Shown: in pieces, positions 1 through 7,145 of the stretch
Layout of the letters: each line of letters opens with the position of its first letter
How positions within the stretch are numbered: position 1 is the stretch's first letter
NCBI GenBank assembly: GCA_030528545.1
Contig: JAUMYR010000096.1
Coordinates: forward strand, 1 to 10,802
DNA from: Propionibacteriaceae bacterium
GTDB taxonomy: Bacteria; Actinomycetota; Actinomycetes; Propionibacteriales; Propionibacteriaceae
Length of the DNA: 10,802 nt
Reading direction: 5' to 3'
Program-made: the position numbers and the translations under genes
The notes under the pieces: model-generated
The model's input: the letters and a program-made list of their open reading frames with translations, nothing else
What the model was told of the DNA's origin: nothing
Database searches by the model: none

Positions 1-56
1 GCGGCGAGGTGGGCTCGTCCTGGAAGCCCCGCGGATTTGTGCACACCCCTTCCTAC

Positions 57-81
57 GGCCTGCCTACCGGGGAGGCAGGCC
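57..81. terminator. Perfect 9-bp hairpin after the carbonic anhydrase stop codon
   Basis: GGCCTGCCT (57-65) is the exact reverse complement of AGGCAGGCC (73-81), with a 7-base loop, ACCGGGG. It begins 10 bases past the stop codon of the minus-strand carbonic anhydrase gene. Neither strand carries a T-run next to it, so it is not a canonical intrinsic terminator. Terminators without a U-tract are common in high-GC actinobacteria, and this one could act in both directions if a convergent gene ends just left of the window. It could instead be an mRNA 3'-end stabiliser. Confidence 0.5.
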
Positions 82-91
82 CACCGGGTGC

Positions 92-583
92 TCAATGGAC
101 CTGTCGCAACCGGCCGGTATCGACGTCATAGAGGAAACCCCCGACCTCAACCCGCTCGCCGATCAGCGGATGATGCTCCAGGTAGGAGATGTCGCTGCGC
201 AGCCGTTCCAGCTGGTTTGGGTCCGCACCGAACTTGAACCCGCGGGCATTGACGCCGGTGACCTGCTCGAACTTGGCATAGATGTCGGCATCCGTGCCGG
301 AGGCCATCGCGCAGCGGGTGTGCGGCACGATCATGATCCGGCTCACTCCCAGGAGATGCGCGCCGAGAATGCAACCGCGCAGCGCGTCGTCGGTGAGCTG
401 GGCGCCGGGAGTGCGCAGGATCTTCGCGTCACCGACGCCCAGGCCGATCATCCGCAGCGGATCGAGCCTGGAATCCATGCAGGTGACCATCATCACCCCG
501 GCGTGGGCGATGCCGTCGAATCCTCCCTCCCGGAACGACGCGGCGTAACGCTCGTTGGCGGCCAGCAGATCATCGAAGCTCAT
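92..583 (-). CDS. Small beta-class carbonic anhydrase
   Basis: This 163-residue cytoplasmic enzyme is predicted to interconvert CO2 and bicarbonate at a zinc site. The beta-class signature is complete: zinc ligands Cys35, His88 and Cys91 (motifs CMDSR at 35-39 and HTRC at 88-91) and the Asp37-Arg39 dyad that gates the site. Length, the short N-terminus and the C-terminal GGFLYDVDTGRL resemble the compact mycobacterial Rv1284-type enzymes. The usual RNAG segment reads RTPG (57-60). No signal peptide or membrane segment is visible. It follows parC on the same strand after 55 bases. The best Shine-Dalgarno (GGAG, 597-600) is 13 bases from the ATG, too far to work well, whereas a TAGATT box lies 7 bases upstream, so the gene may have its own leaderless transcript. 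Family assignment is firm; measured activity is inferred. Confidence 0.93.
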   Translation of the reverse strand: MSFDDLLAANERYAASFREGGFDGIAHAGVMMVTCMDSRLDPLRMIGLGVGDAKILRTPGAQLTDDALRGCILGAHLLGVSRIMIVPHTRCAMASGTDADIYAKFEQVTGVNARGFKFGADPNQLERLRSDISYLEHHPLIGERVEVGGFLYDVDTGRLRQVH

Positions 584-590
584 GGACTCG

Positions 591-596
591 AATCTA
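591..596 (-). promoter_or_regulatory. Putative -10 box for a leaderless carbonic anhydrase transcript
   Basis: Read on the minus strand, TAGATT matches the actinobacterial sigma-A consensus TANNNT and ends 7 bases before the ATG at 583. Transcription would then start at or 1-2 bases before the start codon. No convincing -35 is present, which is common for this sigma group. The 55-base gap to parC is large enough for a promoter. Confidence 0.4.
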
Positions 597-638
597 CTCC
601 GCGGCGAAGGCCGATAGGCCGGTTCCGTGACCTGGACA

Positions 639-3080
639 CTATCTCCCGGAAGGGGTGAATCCGCGAGACCCGATGCCTAGGATCGGCTGTGCCACCGGCA
701 CCCCCGATCCGTCCCTCTTGCCGGTGGCTGGCGGCAGATCGACCGGCGATCCGCTGGCCGCGGTCGCGATGGCCGGGCCCGGTCCGGCCCAGCCGAGGAT
801 GAGGGCGTCCTCGCCTTTCAGGAAGCGGTGGCAGCGCACACCGCCGGTCGCGCGTCCCTTGCCGGGGAACTCCGCGAAATCACTCACCTTGACCAGCCCG
901 GTTTCGGTCCCAGGCAAGGAGGCGGACGAACCCGACACCGTCACCACGACCGCGCCCTGCTGGGGCACCGCCCCAAACCACAACGCCGAAGCACCGCTGC
1001 CGAGCTTGATACCCGCCATCCCGCCGCCGCCGCGGCCCTGTGGGCGGACCGATGCGGCGGGGAAATGCAGCAACTGGGCGTCGCTGGTGATGAAGGTCAG
1101 TTCCGCGTCTTCAGCTGTCAGTTCGCACGCCCCAACGACGGTGTCGCCTTCGTCCAGACGGATGATCTCCCACACATCCTTATTGCTCAGCACCTCGGGG
1201 TTGACCCGTTTGACGACGCCACGTCTCGTGCCGACGGCCAGGCCGAGGGAATCTGGGGTGAGCCGGGTCAGGCCGACCGGCACCTCGCCTGGGTCCAGGG
1301 TCCACAGCTCGCTGGCCCTGGAACCGCCTTGCAGGTTGGGAGCGTGGGCGGTGACCGGCACAGTGGGCAACTCGATGGCGCGGGCCCGGATCAGGCGCCC
1401 CCGGCTGGTCAAGACGCCGAACTCGCCGCGGGCCGTCGTGACGACGGCCGCAGCGATGACGTCGTGGTTCACCCGGGGTCCCTCCCCGGGCAGCGCATCG
1501 GCGCTATCGGTGCGAGCGGCCAGACCGGTCGCCGACAGCAGCACCCAGCACGGAACGTCTGGTACCTCCAGGGGAGCGGCCGAGGTCACGACCCCACCGG
1601 AGGCGAGCAGCACGGTGCGCCGCTGCGTCCCAAAGCGTCGCGCGATATCGCTGAGTTCGTCGGCGACGACACCGCGCAGCACGGCATCGTCGCTGAGGAT
1701 CGTGTTCAGCCCGTCGATGGTCTCGCGGAGCTTGTCGGCCTCGGCCTCGAGTTCGATGGTCGAATACCTGGTCAGGCGGCGCAACTGCATGTCGAGGATG
1801 TAATTGGCCTGCACCTCAGTCAGCTCGAAGGCGCCCATGAGGCGTCCGCGCGCCTCGGCGGCGTCATCGGAGGAACGGATGATCGCGATGACATCATCGA
1901 TGTCGAGGATCGCGATCATGAGGCCCTGCACGATGTGTAGCCGGTCGGAGGCCTTGCCTAGCTGGTATCGGGTACGCCGGGTCGTGACCTCGAGGCGGTG
2001 ATCGAGGTAGACCTGCAGCATGTCACGCAGACTGAGCGTGCGGGGCTGGCCTTCGACCAGGGCCACCGCGTTGATGGAGAAAGAATCCTCCAGCTTGGTG
2101 ACCTTGTACAACTGCTCAAGCAGGGCATCTGGGTTGATCCCGTTCTTGACCTCGATCACCAGGCGGGTGCCGTTGACGTGGTCGGACAGGTCCTTCAGGT
2201 CGGCGATGCCGCTGAGCTTCTTCGCCAGCAGCGCGGCCTTGATCTGCTCGATGATCTTCTCCGGCCCGACCATATAGGGCAGCTCGGTGACCACGATGCC
2301 CTGGCGGCGGGGGCTGACCTTCTCGATCCTGGCGCTGGCCCGGATCTTGAAGCTGCCGCGTCCGGTGGCGTAGGCGTCCCTGATGCCATCAAGACCGATG
2401 ATCTTGCCGCCGGTGGGAAGATCGGGGCCGGGAATGAAACGCATGAGCTGGTCGATGTCAGCGTCTGGGTGCCTCAGCAGATATTTGAGCCCCTGGACGA
2501 CCTCGCCCAGGTTGTGCGGGGCGATGTTGGTCGCCATGCCCACCGCGATCCCGGTCGAACCGTTCACCAGCAGGTTGGGGAAGGCCGCAGGCAGCACGAC
2601 CGGCTCGTCTTCCTTGCCGTCATAGTTGGGGCGGAAGTCCACCGTGTCCTCATCCAGCCCCTCCGTCATCGCGACAGCGGGGGAGGCCATCCGGCACTCG
2701 GTGTAGCGCATCGCGGCGGGCCCGGCGTCCAGTGAACCGAAGTTGCCGTGCCCATCCACCAGCGGCAGCCTCATGGCCCACGGCTGGGCGGTGCGGACCA
2801 GGGCGTCATAGATCGCGGCGTCGCCGTGTGGGTGCAGCACACCCATGACCTGACCCACCACCCGGGCGCACTTGACATGACCCTTGTCGGGGGTGATGCC
2901 CATATCGTCCATGGAGTAGAGGATGCGCCGCTGCACCGGCTTGAGCCCGTCGCGGGCATCCGGCAGCGCGCGGGAGTAGATCACCGAATAGGCGTACTCG
3001 AGGAAGCTGGCTTCCATCTCGGCGGATACGTCGATGTCGACAATGCGTTCGGCATCCTCATCGAGCGTCGGGTTGGCCAT
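639..3080 (-). CDS. parC: DNA topoisomerase IV subunit A (second GyrA-type subunit)
   Basis: This 813-residue subunit breaks and rejoins DNA in a type IIA topoisomerase, acting with a ParE/GyrB-type ATPase that is not in the window; its main role is decatenating daughter chromosomes. The 5Y-CAP/winged-helix core is intact, with catalytic Tyr126 in AAMRYTECR and the quinolone-contact region GDAAIYD at 86-92. The coiled-coil and tower region spans roughly 230-490. From about 500 onward there is a beta-pinwheel C-terminal domain. No GyrA box (QRRGGKG) is present in the first blade; degenerate blade motifs occur later (QGRGGGG at 681-687 and PGKGRATGG at 739-747), as I recall for Streptomyces-type ParC, so ParC fits better than GyrA. 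The ATG has an AGGAG Shine-Dalgarno 8 bases upstream (3089-3093). It lies 20 bases after the App1-like gene, probably in one operon. Alanine at the E. coli GyrA Ser83 position predicts weaker quinolone binding. Confidence 0.93.
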   Translation of the reverse strand: MANPTLDEDAERIVDIDVSAEMEASFLEYAYSVIYSRALPDARDGLKPVQRRILYSMDDMGITPDKGHVKCARVVGQVMGVLHPHGDAAIYDALVRTAQPWAMRLPLVDGHGNFGSLDAGPAAMRYTECRMASPAVAMTEGLDEDTVDFRPNYDGKEDEPVVLPAAFPNLLVNGSTGIAVGMATNIAPHNLGEVVQGLKYLLRHPDADIDQLMRFIPGPDLPTGGKIIGLDGIRDAYATGRGSFKIRASARIEKVSPRRQGIVVTELPYMVGPEKIIEQIKAALLAKKLSGIADLKDLSDHVNGTRLVIEVKNGINPDALLEQLYKVTKLEDSFSINAVALVEGQPRTLSLRDMLQVYLDHRLEVTTRRTRYQLGKASDRLHIVQGLMIAILDIDDVIAIIRSSDDAAEARGRLMGAFELTEVQANYILDMQLRRLTRYSTIELEAEADKLRETIDGLNTILSDDAVLRGVVADELSDIARRFGTQRRTVLLASGGVVTSAAPLEVPDVPCWVLLSATGLAARTDSADALPGEGPRVNHDVIAAAVVTTARGEFGVLTSRGRLIRARAIELPTVPVTAHAPNLQGGSRASELWTLDPGEVPVGLTRLTPDSLGLAVGTRRGVVKRVNPEVLSNKDVWEIIRLDEGDTVVGACELTAEDAELTFITSDAQLLHFPAASVRPQGRGGGGMAGIKLGSGASALWFGAVPQQGAVVVTVSGSSASLPGTETGLVKVSDFAEFPGKGRATGGVRCHRFLKGEDALILGWAGPGPAIATAASGSPVDLPPATGKRDGSGVPVAQPILGIGSRGFTPSGR

Positions 3081-3100
3081 CGGGGCGGCTCCTGGGTGGG

Positions 3101-4126
3101 CTACAGAATGGCTCGCAGTTTAGCGCCCAATTCGTCACCGTCGGCGCCACGCACCTCCGGCGCGGTGTCGGGGGTCCATTCCTGCTCGCGCTGGGTGAGA
3201 TCACCCAGCCCGTGAGCCAGGAAGGATTCGGTGAAGGTCAGCTGGCGGATCGCCCGGGCACGCACATGGGCGGGCTGCAGGGACGCGAACTCGGCATACA
3301 GGGCGGGATCGTGCTGCCCATCGTCGCCGATGAGCAACCAGCGGATATTCGGGAAATCCCTCGCCAGCTCGCGCAGCGCCCGGCGCTTGTGCTCGGCCCC
3401 CGAGCGGAACCAGCCGGTATTCGTCGGCCCCCAGTCGGTGAGCAGCATCGGGCCCGGAGGGAAGCCATAGCGGGTCATGAACCTGGTCAGGAAGGGGTGG
3501 GTATTCCATGCCCCGGTCGAGACGAAGATGAGCGGGGCCCCGGGGTGTTCGGCGAGCAGCCTCTGGTAGAGCCTGGCCATCCCGATGACGGGCTGGCGGG
3601 CCTGTTCGGTGAGCACGAAGGAGTTCCACGCGGCGATGAAAGGCCGGGGAAGCAGCGTCGAGATGATGGTGTCGTCGATGTCGCTCACTATCCCGAAGGT
3701 CACCTCGGAGGGGACCACCAGCACCGTGGCCTCAACGGGCTCCCGCTCTCCCGCGACGAGTTGCACCGTGCGCCATCCAGGCTTGAGACCAGGGTTCTTG
3801 ATCCTGATGTCGATATAGCCGCCGCGGTCGGTGACGAGATCCAGCCGCTCGTCCCCAACGTGAAGGCGCACCGGCTCCCGCACCACCGGGACCGCCATGA
3901 AGTTGCGCCAGCCTCGCCGGTGGAGAAAAGCCTCTGCCGCCGTCAGCAGCGGCGGCTGCGTCCTGGGGCGCAACACCACCCGGGCGAGTATCCGCAACTG
4001 CTGGTCCGTGCCGTAGCCGGTGAACGGGACGACGGAGGCGGCCCAGTCCCGGCGGCGCAACATCGAACTGCGAAACAGGTTCCAGCGGTCCTCGGCGCGG
4101 GCGGCGAAAAAGGGACGAGTCCTCAT
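3101..4126 (-). CDS. App1-like phosphatase domain protein (DUF2183, HAD superfamily)
   Basis: This 341-residue soluble protein has the App1/LNS2-type HAD phosphatase domain in its C-terminal half; yeast App1 is a magnesium-dependent phosphatidate phosphatase. Visible HAD motifs are DIDDT (149-153, nucleophile Asp149 and acid/base Asp151), VSTGAWN (202-208, motif II), Lys247 (motif III) and GDDGQHD (267-273, metal-binding motif IV). The N-terminal 140 residues form the family's beta-rich accessory region, with a GYGT motif at 37-40. No signal peptide or membrane helix is visible, so it would reach lipid from the cytoplasm. The open frame extends 101 codons upstream, but that part runs antisense into the DUF5998 gene. 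ATG at 4126 gives the family-like N-terminus (MRTRPFFAARAEDRWN) and sits 8 bases after a -10-like box. Phosphatidate as substrate is inferred from the family. Confidence 0.9.
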   Translation of the reverse strand: MRTRPFFAARAEDRWNLFRSSMLRRRDWAASVVPFTGYGTDQQLRILARVVLRPRTQPPLLTAAEAFLHRRGWRNFMAVPVVREPVRLHVGDERLDLVTDRGGYIDIRIKNPGLKPGWRTVQLVAGEREPVEATVLVVPSEVTFGIVSDIDDTIISTLLPRPFIAAWNSFVLTEQARQPVIGMARLYQRLLAEHPGAPLIFVSTGAWNTHPFLTRFMTRYGFPPGPMLLTDWGPTNTGWFRSGAEHKRRALRELARDFPNIRWLLIGDDGQHDPALYAEFASLQPAHVRARAIRQLTFTESFLAHGLGDLTQREQEWTPDTAPEVRGADGDELGAKLRAIL

Positions 4127-4134
4127 GGGCACAG

Positions 4135-4140
4135 ACTCTA
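4135..4140 (-). promoter_or_regulatory. Putative -10 box for a leaderless App1-like transcript
   Basis: On the minus strand TAGAGT matches TANNNT and is followed by 8 bases and then the ATG at 4126. No purine-rich Shine-Dalgarno lies in those 8 bases. The spacing would put the transcription start at or next to the A of the start codon. It would also drive parC 20 bases downstream of the App1-like gene. There is no recognisable -35. Confidence 0.42.
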
Positions 4141-4189
4141 GTGGGCGCTGCGGGGTGCGCGCTTTGGCCCGACGTGGAAGGATAGCTGA

Positions 4190-4792
4190 GTGCACTCTGA
4201 CCGACATGTGACCGCATGTGACGCGAAGGCGAGGCGCTCCGCTCTCGCTGCCGAGATCGAACAATGTGGCTTCTACCCGGAGCTGGTGCTGGACTCCATC
4301 GAACTTGCGCTCGGCGGCCAGCCTCTGCTCGGCCACCTGATCCACCATGAGGCGACGTTCACCGGCAACGACATCCACCGTCATCTCACGGTGCTGGCGG
4401 TGACGCCGACCCGGCTGCTGGTCGGGCACACCGATGAACAGCCCTCCCCGGCCGGCACCCAGGCGATCTCCTCGGTAGAGTCAGTCGCCTTGGAGCGGAT
4501 CTACTCCGTGGTGCTGACCCGGGTGCTGCAGCGTCCCGAAAGGTTCGCCCAGGGCGAGGCCGTGCTGTACGAGACCTGGCTGACCCTGGGCTGGGGCTCC
4601 ATCAGGAGAGTGGACCTGGAACCGGCCGGGTGCGCCGACCCGGAATGCGTCGCCGATCACGGCTTTACCGGGACTCACACCGCCGACGATTTCACGCTGC
4701 GGATGAGCCAGGCGGCCGACGGTGCGGCCAGTTCCAAGGCGCTGGTGGACTTCGCCGCACTGCTGCAGACGCTCACCTGCGTGCCGTCATGA
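4190..4792 (+). CDS. DUF5998 family protein, function unknown
   Basis: This 200-residue actinobacterial protein has no established function. I recognise it as DUF5998 from the region GGQPLLGHLIHHEATFTG (42-59) and the C-terminal cysteine pair Cys148 and Cys153 followed by ADHGFTGT (155-162), which could bind a metal. It has no signal peptide or membrane helix. Some databases have labelled relatives 'phosphodiesterase', probably by association with the next gene; nothing in this sequence shows such activity. The GTG at 4190 is chosen because GGAAGGA (4176-4182) sits 7 bases upstream; a GTG six codons later has no better site. Its stop codon overlaps the next gene's start as ATGA, so the two are probably translated together. 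It is the first gene of the plus-strand operon. Confidence 0.85.
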   Translation: MHSDRHVTACDAKARRSALAAEIEQCGFYPELVLDSIELALGGQPLLGHLIHHEATFTGNDIHRHLTVLAVTPTRLLVGHTDEQPSPAGTQAISSVESVALERIYSVVLTRVLQRPERFAQGEAVLYETWLTLGWGSIRRVDLEPAGCADPECVADHGFTGTHTADDFTLRMSQAADGAASSKALVDFAALLQTLTCVPS

Positions 4793-5895
4793 GCGTCCCG
4801 GTTCTTCCGGATTACACCGGACGCTGCCTGACCTCCTTGCTGCCCGCTATCGCCGCTCGCTGCGGTGTTCCTGGCAGGAGGGACCAGCTCGGTCTTCCTG
4901 ACGCCCGATGCTATGTCGTCTTGCTCGTGGACGGTCTGGGCTATCACCAGCTGCGGAGCCACCGGGACGCCACCGACTATCTCGGTTCACTGCTGGAGCG
5001 CCACCGGCCGCTGACCTGCGGCGTGCCCTCCACGACCGCGACCTCGCTGACCAGCCTGGGCACCGGACGCGCACCGGGGGAACATGGGCTGGTCGGCTAC
5101 CGTTTCCGTAACCCCGAACACGGGAACGTCATGAACGCGCTGAGCTGGGAAAACGGGCCGCAGGACATCTCCTCCTTCCAGCCCTTCGCGACCGTCTACG
5201 GCGAGTTCGAATCCGCCGCCTGCGTGGCCCCTGCCAGATTTCACAGCACCGCCCTCACCCGAGTGGGCATGTCCGGGGCGCAGTTCATCGGCATCGGCGA
5301 TGAACTGGATGCCGGGGAGAGGCTGAGAGCGGTCAGCGCGGCGACCAAGACGGCTCAGGTGGTCTATGTCTATGAGCGGGTCCTCGACCACACCGGCCAC
5401 GGACACGGCGTGGGCTCATGGCGCTGGCTGAACGCTTTGGCCTGGGTCGACGAAATCGCCGAGAACATCCGCCAGGCCTGCCCCGAGGATGTGTGCCTCA
5501 TCGTCACCGGGGACCATGGCATGGTCAACGTCACTGCCGAGCAGTATCTGATCGTCGAGGACACCCCGGGCTTGGGCGGATACGACCTGCTCGCCGGAGA
5601 GGCGAGGTTCCGCCACGTGTATGGCCCCGAGCCAGAGGAACTGGCCGCCCGCTGGCAGCAGGTGCTCGGTGAGCGGGCCTGGGTGCTGACCCGTGACGAG
5701 GCGCTGGCGGCCGGATGGTTCGGACCCCTGGCCCCCGGGGTGGGGCGGCGGCTCGGCGACGTGGTGGTGGCCATGCGGGACCAATGGGTACTCATGTCGA
5801 GGACCCACCCCATCGAAATGGAACTGCTCGGCGTCCATGGTTCGCTGACACCGGACGAGATGTGCGTCCCGCTGCTGATCGACGGCCCGCGATGA
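4789..5895 (+). CDS. Alkaline-phosphatase-superfamily phosphodiesterase / nucleotide pyrophosphatase-like
   Basis: This 368-residue protein has the alkaline phosphatase fold of the type I phosphodiesterase/nucleotide pyrophosphatase group, which hydrolyses phosphodiesters with a threonine nucleophile and two metal ions. The ligand set can be traced: Asp48 in LLVDGLG, the nucleophile Thr82 or Thr83 in PSTTATS (80-86), Asp200 and His204 in DHTGHGHG, Asp242-His243 in GDHGM, and His350 in VHGSLTPDEM. No signal peptide or membrane helix is apparent, so it seems cytoplasmic, unlike secreted relatives. The frame is open 53 codons upstream, but that part lies inside the DUF5998 gene; the ATG at 4789 overlaps that gene's TGA and gives the family-like start. 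No Shine-Dalgarno precedes it, which suggests coupling to DUF5998 translation. The true substrate (nucleotide, lipid head group or sugar phosphate) is unknown. Confidence 0.87.
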   Translation: MSVPVLPDYTGRCLTSLLPAIAARCGVPGRRDQLGLPDARCYVVLLVDGLGYHQLRSHRDATDYLGSLLERHRPLTCGVPSTTATSLTSLGTGRAPGEHGLVGYRFRNPEHGNVMNALSWENGPQDISSFQPFATVYGEFESAACVAPARFHSTALTRVGMSGAQFIGIGDELDAGERLRAVSAATKTAQVVYVYERVLDHTGHGHGVGSWRWLNALAWVDEIAENIRQACPEDVCLIVTGDHGMVNVTAEQYLIVEDTPGLGGYDLLAGEARFRHVYGPEPEELAARWQQVLGERAWVLTRDEALAAGWFGPLAPGVGRRLGDVVVAMRDQWVLMSRTHPIEMELLGVHGSLTPDEMCVPLLIDGPR

Positions 5896-7145
5896 GCGAC
5901 AAGCTGGCCATCGCGATCGTCATCGACGATTTCTTCCCCTCCTCGGGCGGTATCGGCCGGTCGGTCCAGACCCAGCTGGAGGAACTGACCGCCCTCGGAC
6001 ACGACGTGACGCTGATCGCTCCCGACCGGCACCTGGAGAAGCCACGGTGGGTACCGGTGATCGAGTGCCCGACCATCTACCTGGAGGGAACCCCGGCCCA
6101 CCTGTCCGTGCTGCACTGCAATGAGTACCGGGCTCGGCTCATCAGCCAGCGGGGACGCTGGGACATCATCCACTCTCAGACCGACCGTGGGGCGCTGGTG
6201 TTGTCGGCCCGGATCGCACGGATCCAGCAGATCCCGCACGTGCACACCTTCCATGCCAACATCGCCGGAACCCACGACACGCTGCCGGTGGCCAGTTTGT
6301 TCGGGACGCTGAGCTACGAATTGCTCATCACCCGGGTGCTGAAGGCCGCGACGAAGAGGCAGCACCGGTCACTGTCCAGACTGCCCGACCGGACACCCGA
6401 GCTGTCCCACCTCGCCGCCCGGATGGACTGGCGCTCCTTCGCCCGGATCGCCGCTTCGGTCGATGCCTTCACGGTGCCATCGCAGTTCATGTACGAGTTC
6501 ATCTGTCAGGCCACCAGCGGGGAACTGAGGGGACACGTCGTCCCGACCGGCTACAACCGGGGGATCAAGACCGCGATTGACCGGGCGAAACGCGAACGCG
6601 ACGACGGCAAGGTGAGGTTCCTCAGCATTGGGCGGCTGGCCAAGGAGAAACGCCTAGACGTGCTGATCAAGGCCTTCCGGTTGGCCGATATCCCCAACTC
6701 GGAACTGGTGCTCGTCGGGGACGGGGATCAGCGAGACGTGTTGCGCAGGCTCGCCGCTGGCGCGTCCAATATCGATTTCCGGTGGCACCTGAGCAACCTC
6801 GACTCGATTGCCTACGAACTCGTCAACGCCGACGCTCTGGTGCTGAGTTCGTACCGCTTCGACTCCCAGGGGCTGGTCATCACCGAGGCGGTGGCCGCTG
6901 GCCTGCCGGTCATTTATTGCGACAACCGGCTCAGCACCGGCCTGACCCAGGAGAGTAGCTTGCTGACCAGCCCGGACGTCGCGGGACTCGCCGACGGCAT
7001 GAGGCTGCTCGCCGACCCGCGGCGCCGGGCGAGATATGCGGAGAAGACCAGGCAGCTCATCGACCAGGTGTCCCCGGAGGCGACCGTGCGGCGCTACCTG
7101 GAGGTATACCACCACACCATCAACGCGAGGCTAGCCGATGGCTGA
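5892..7145 (+). CDS. Glycosyltransferase, GT4-like (GT-B fold)
   Basis: This 417-residue retaining-type glycosyltransferase transfers a sugar from an activated donor to an unidentified acceptor. The N-terminal domain carries the glycine-rich GGIGR loop (19-23) and HTFHAN (118-123). The C-terminal donor domain has VPTGY (217-221), SIGRLAKEKRLDVLI (245-259), VGDGDQ (275-280) and FDSQGLVITEAVAAG (323-337). In that last motif the usual E-x7-E pair is Asp324-x7-Glu332, a conservative change. A basic stretch at about 150-190 resembles the membrane-contacting surface of GT4 enzymes that glycosylate lipids, so phospholipid or diacylglycerol is a plausible acceptor, by inference only. The ATG at 5892 overlaps the previous TGA and lacks a Shine-Dalgarno. 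The frame is open 59 codons upstream, but that part is inside the phosphodiesterase gene. It overlaps the thymidine kinase start by 8 bases. Confidence 0.88.
   Translation: MSDKLAIAIVIDDFFPSSGGIGRSVQTQLEELTALGHDVTLIAPDRHLEKPRWVPVIECPTIYLEGTPAHLSVLHCNEYRARLISQRGRWDIIHSQTDRGALVLSARIARIQQIPHVHTFHANIAGTHDTLPVASLFGTLSYELLITRVLKAATKRQHRSLSRLPDRTPELSHLAARMDWRSFARIAASVDAFTVPSQFMYEFICQATSGELRGHVVPTGYNRGIKTAIDRAKRERDDGKVRFLSIGRLAKEKRLDVLIKAFRLADIPNSELVLVGDGDQRDVLRRLAAGASNIDFRWHLSNLDSIAYELVNADALVLSSYRFDSQGLVITEAVAAGLPVIYCDNRLSTGLTQESSLLTSPDVAGLADGMRLLADPRRRARYAEKTRQLIDQVSPEATVRRYLEVYHHTINARLADG

Noticed and set aside
1..56. Coding end of a gene at the left edge
   Set aside because: Too short to assign a frame or family, so no feature is called.
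604..625. GGCC-TATC-GGCC hairpin between parC and the carbonic anhydrase gene as a terminator
   Set aside because: A 4-bp stem without a T-run is expected by chance in such GC-rich DNA.
655..2735. Long plus-strand open frames (up to 382 residues) opposite parC
   Set aside because: They are antisense shadows of a clearly real parC in GC-rich DNA. The translations are low-complexity, rich in Ser/Arg/Pro or Asp/Gln, and match no family I know.
639..3080. Calling this gene gyrA
   Set aside because: No GyrA box in the first C-terminal blade, the blade motifs resemble actinobacterial ParC, and no gyrB lies beside it.
4127..4429. 101-codon upstream extension of the App1-like gene
   Set aside because: It runs antisense through the start of the DUF5998 gene, has no family-like sequence, and the ATG at 4126 gives a normal N-terminus next to a promoter-like box.
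5370..6365. 331-residue minus-strand open frame opposite the phosphodiesterase and glycosyltransferase genes
   Set aside because: It crosses the junction of two real genes, and its predicted protein has a shadow-like composition without any recognisable domain.
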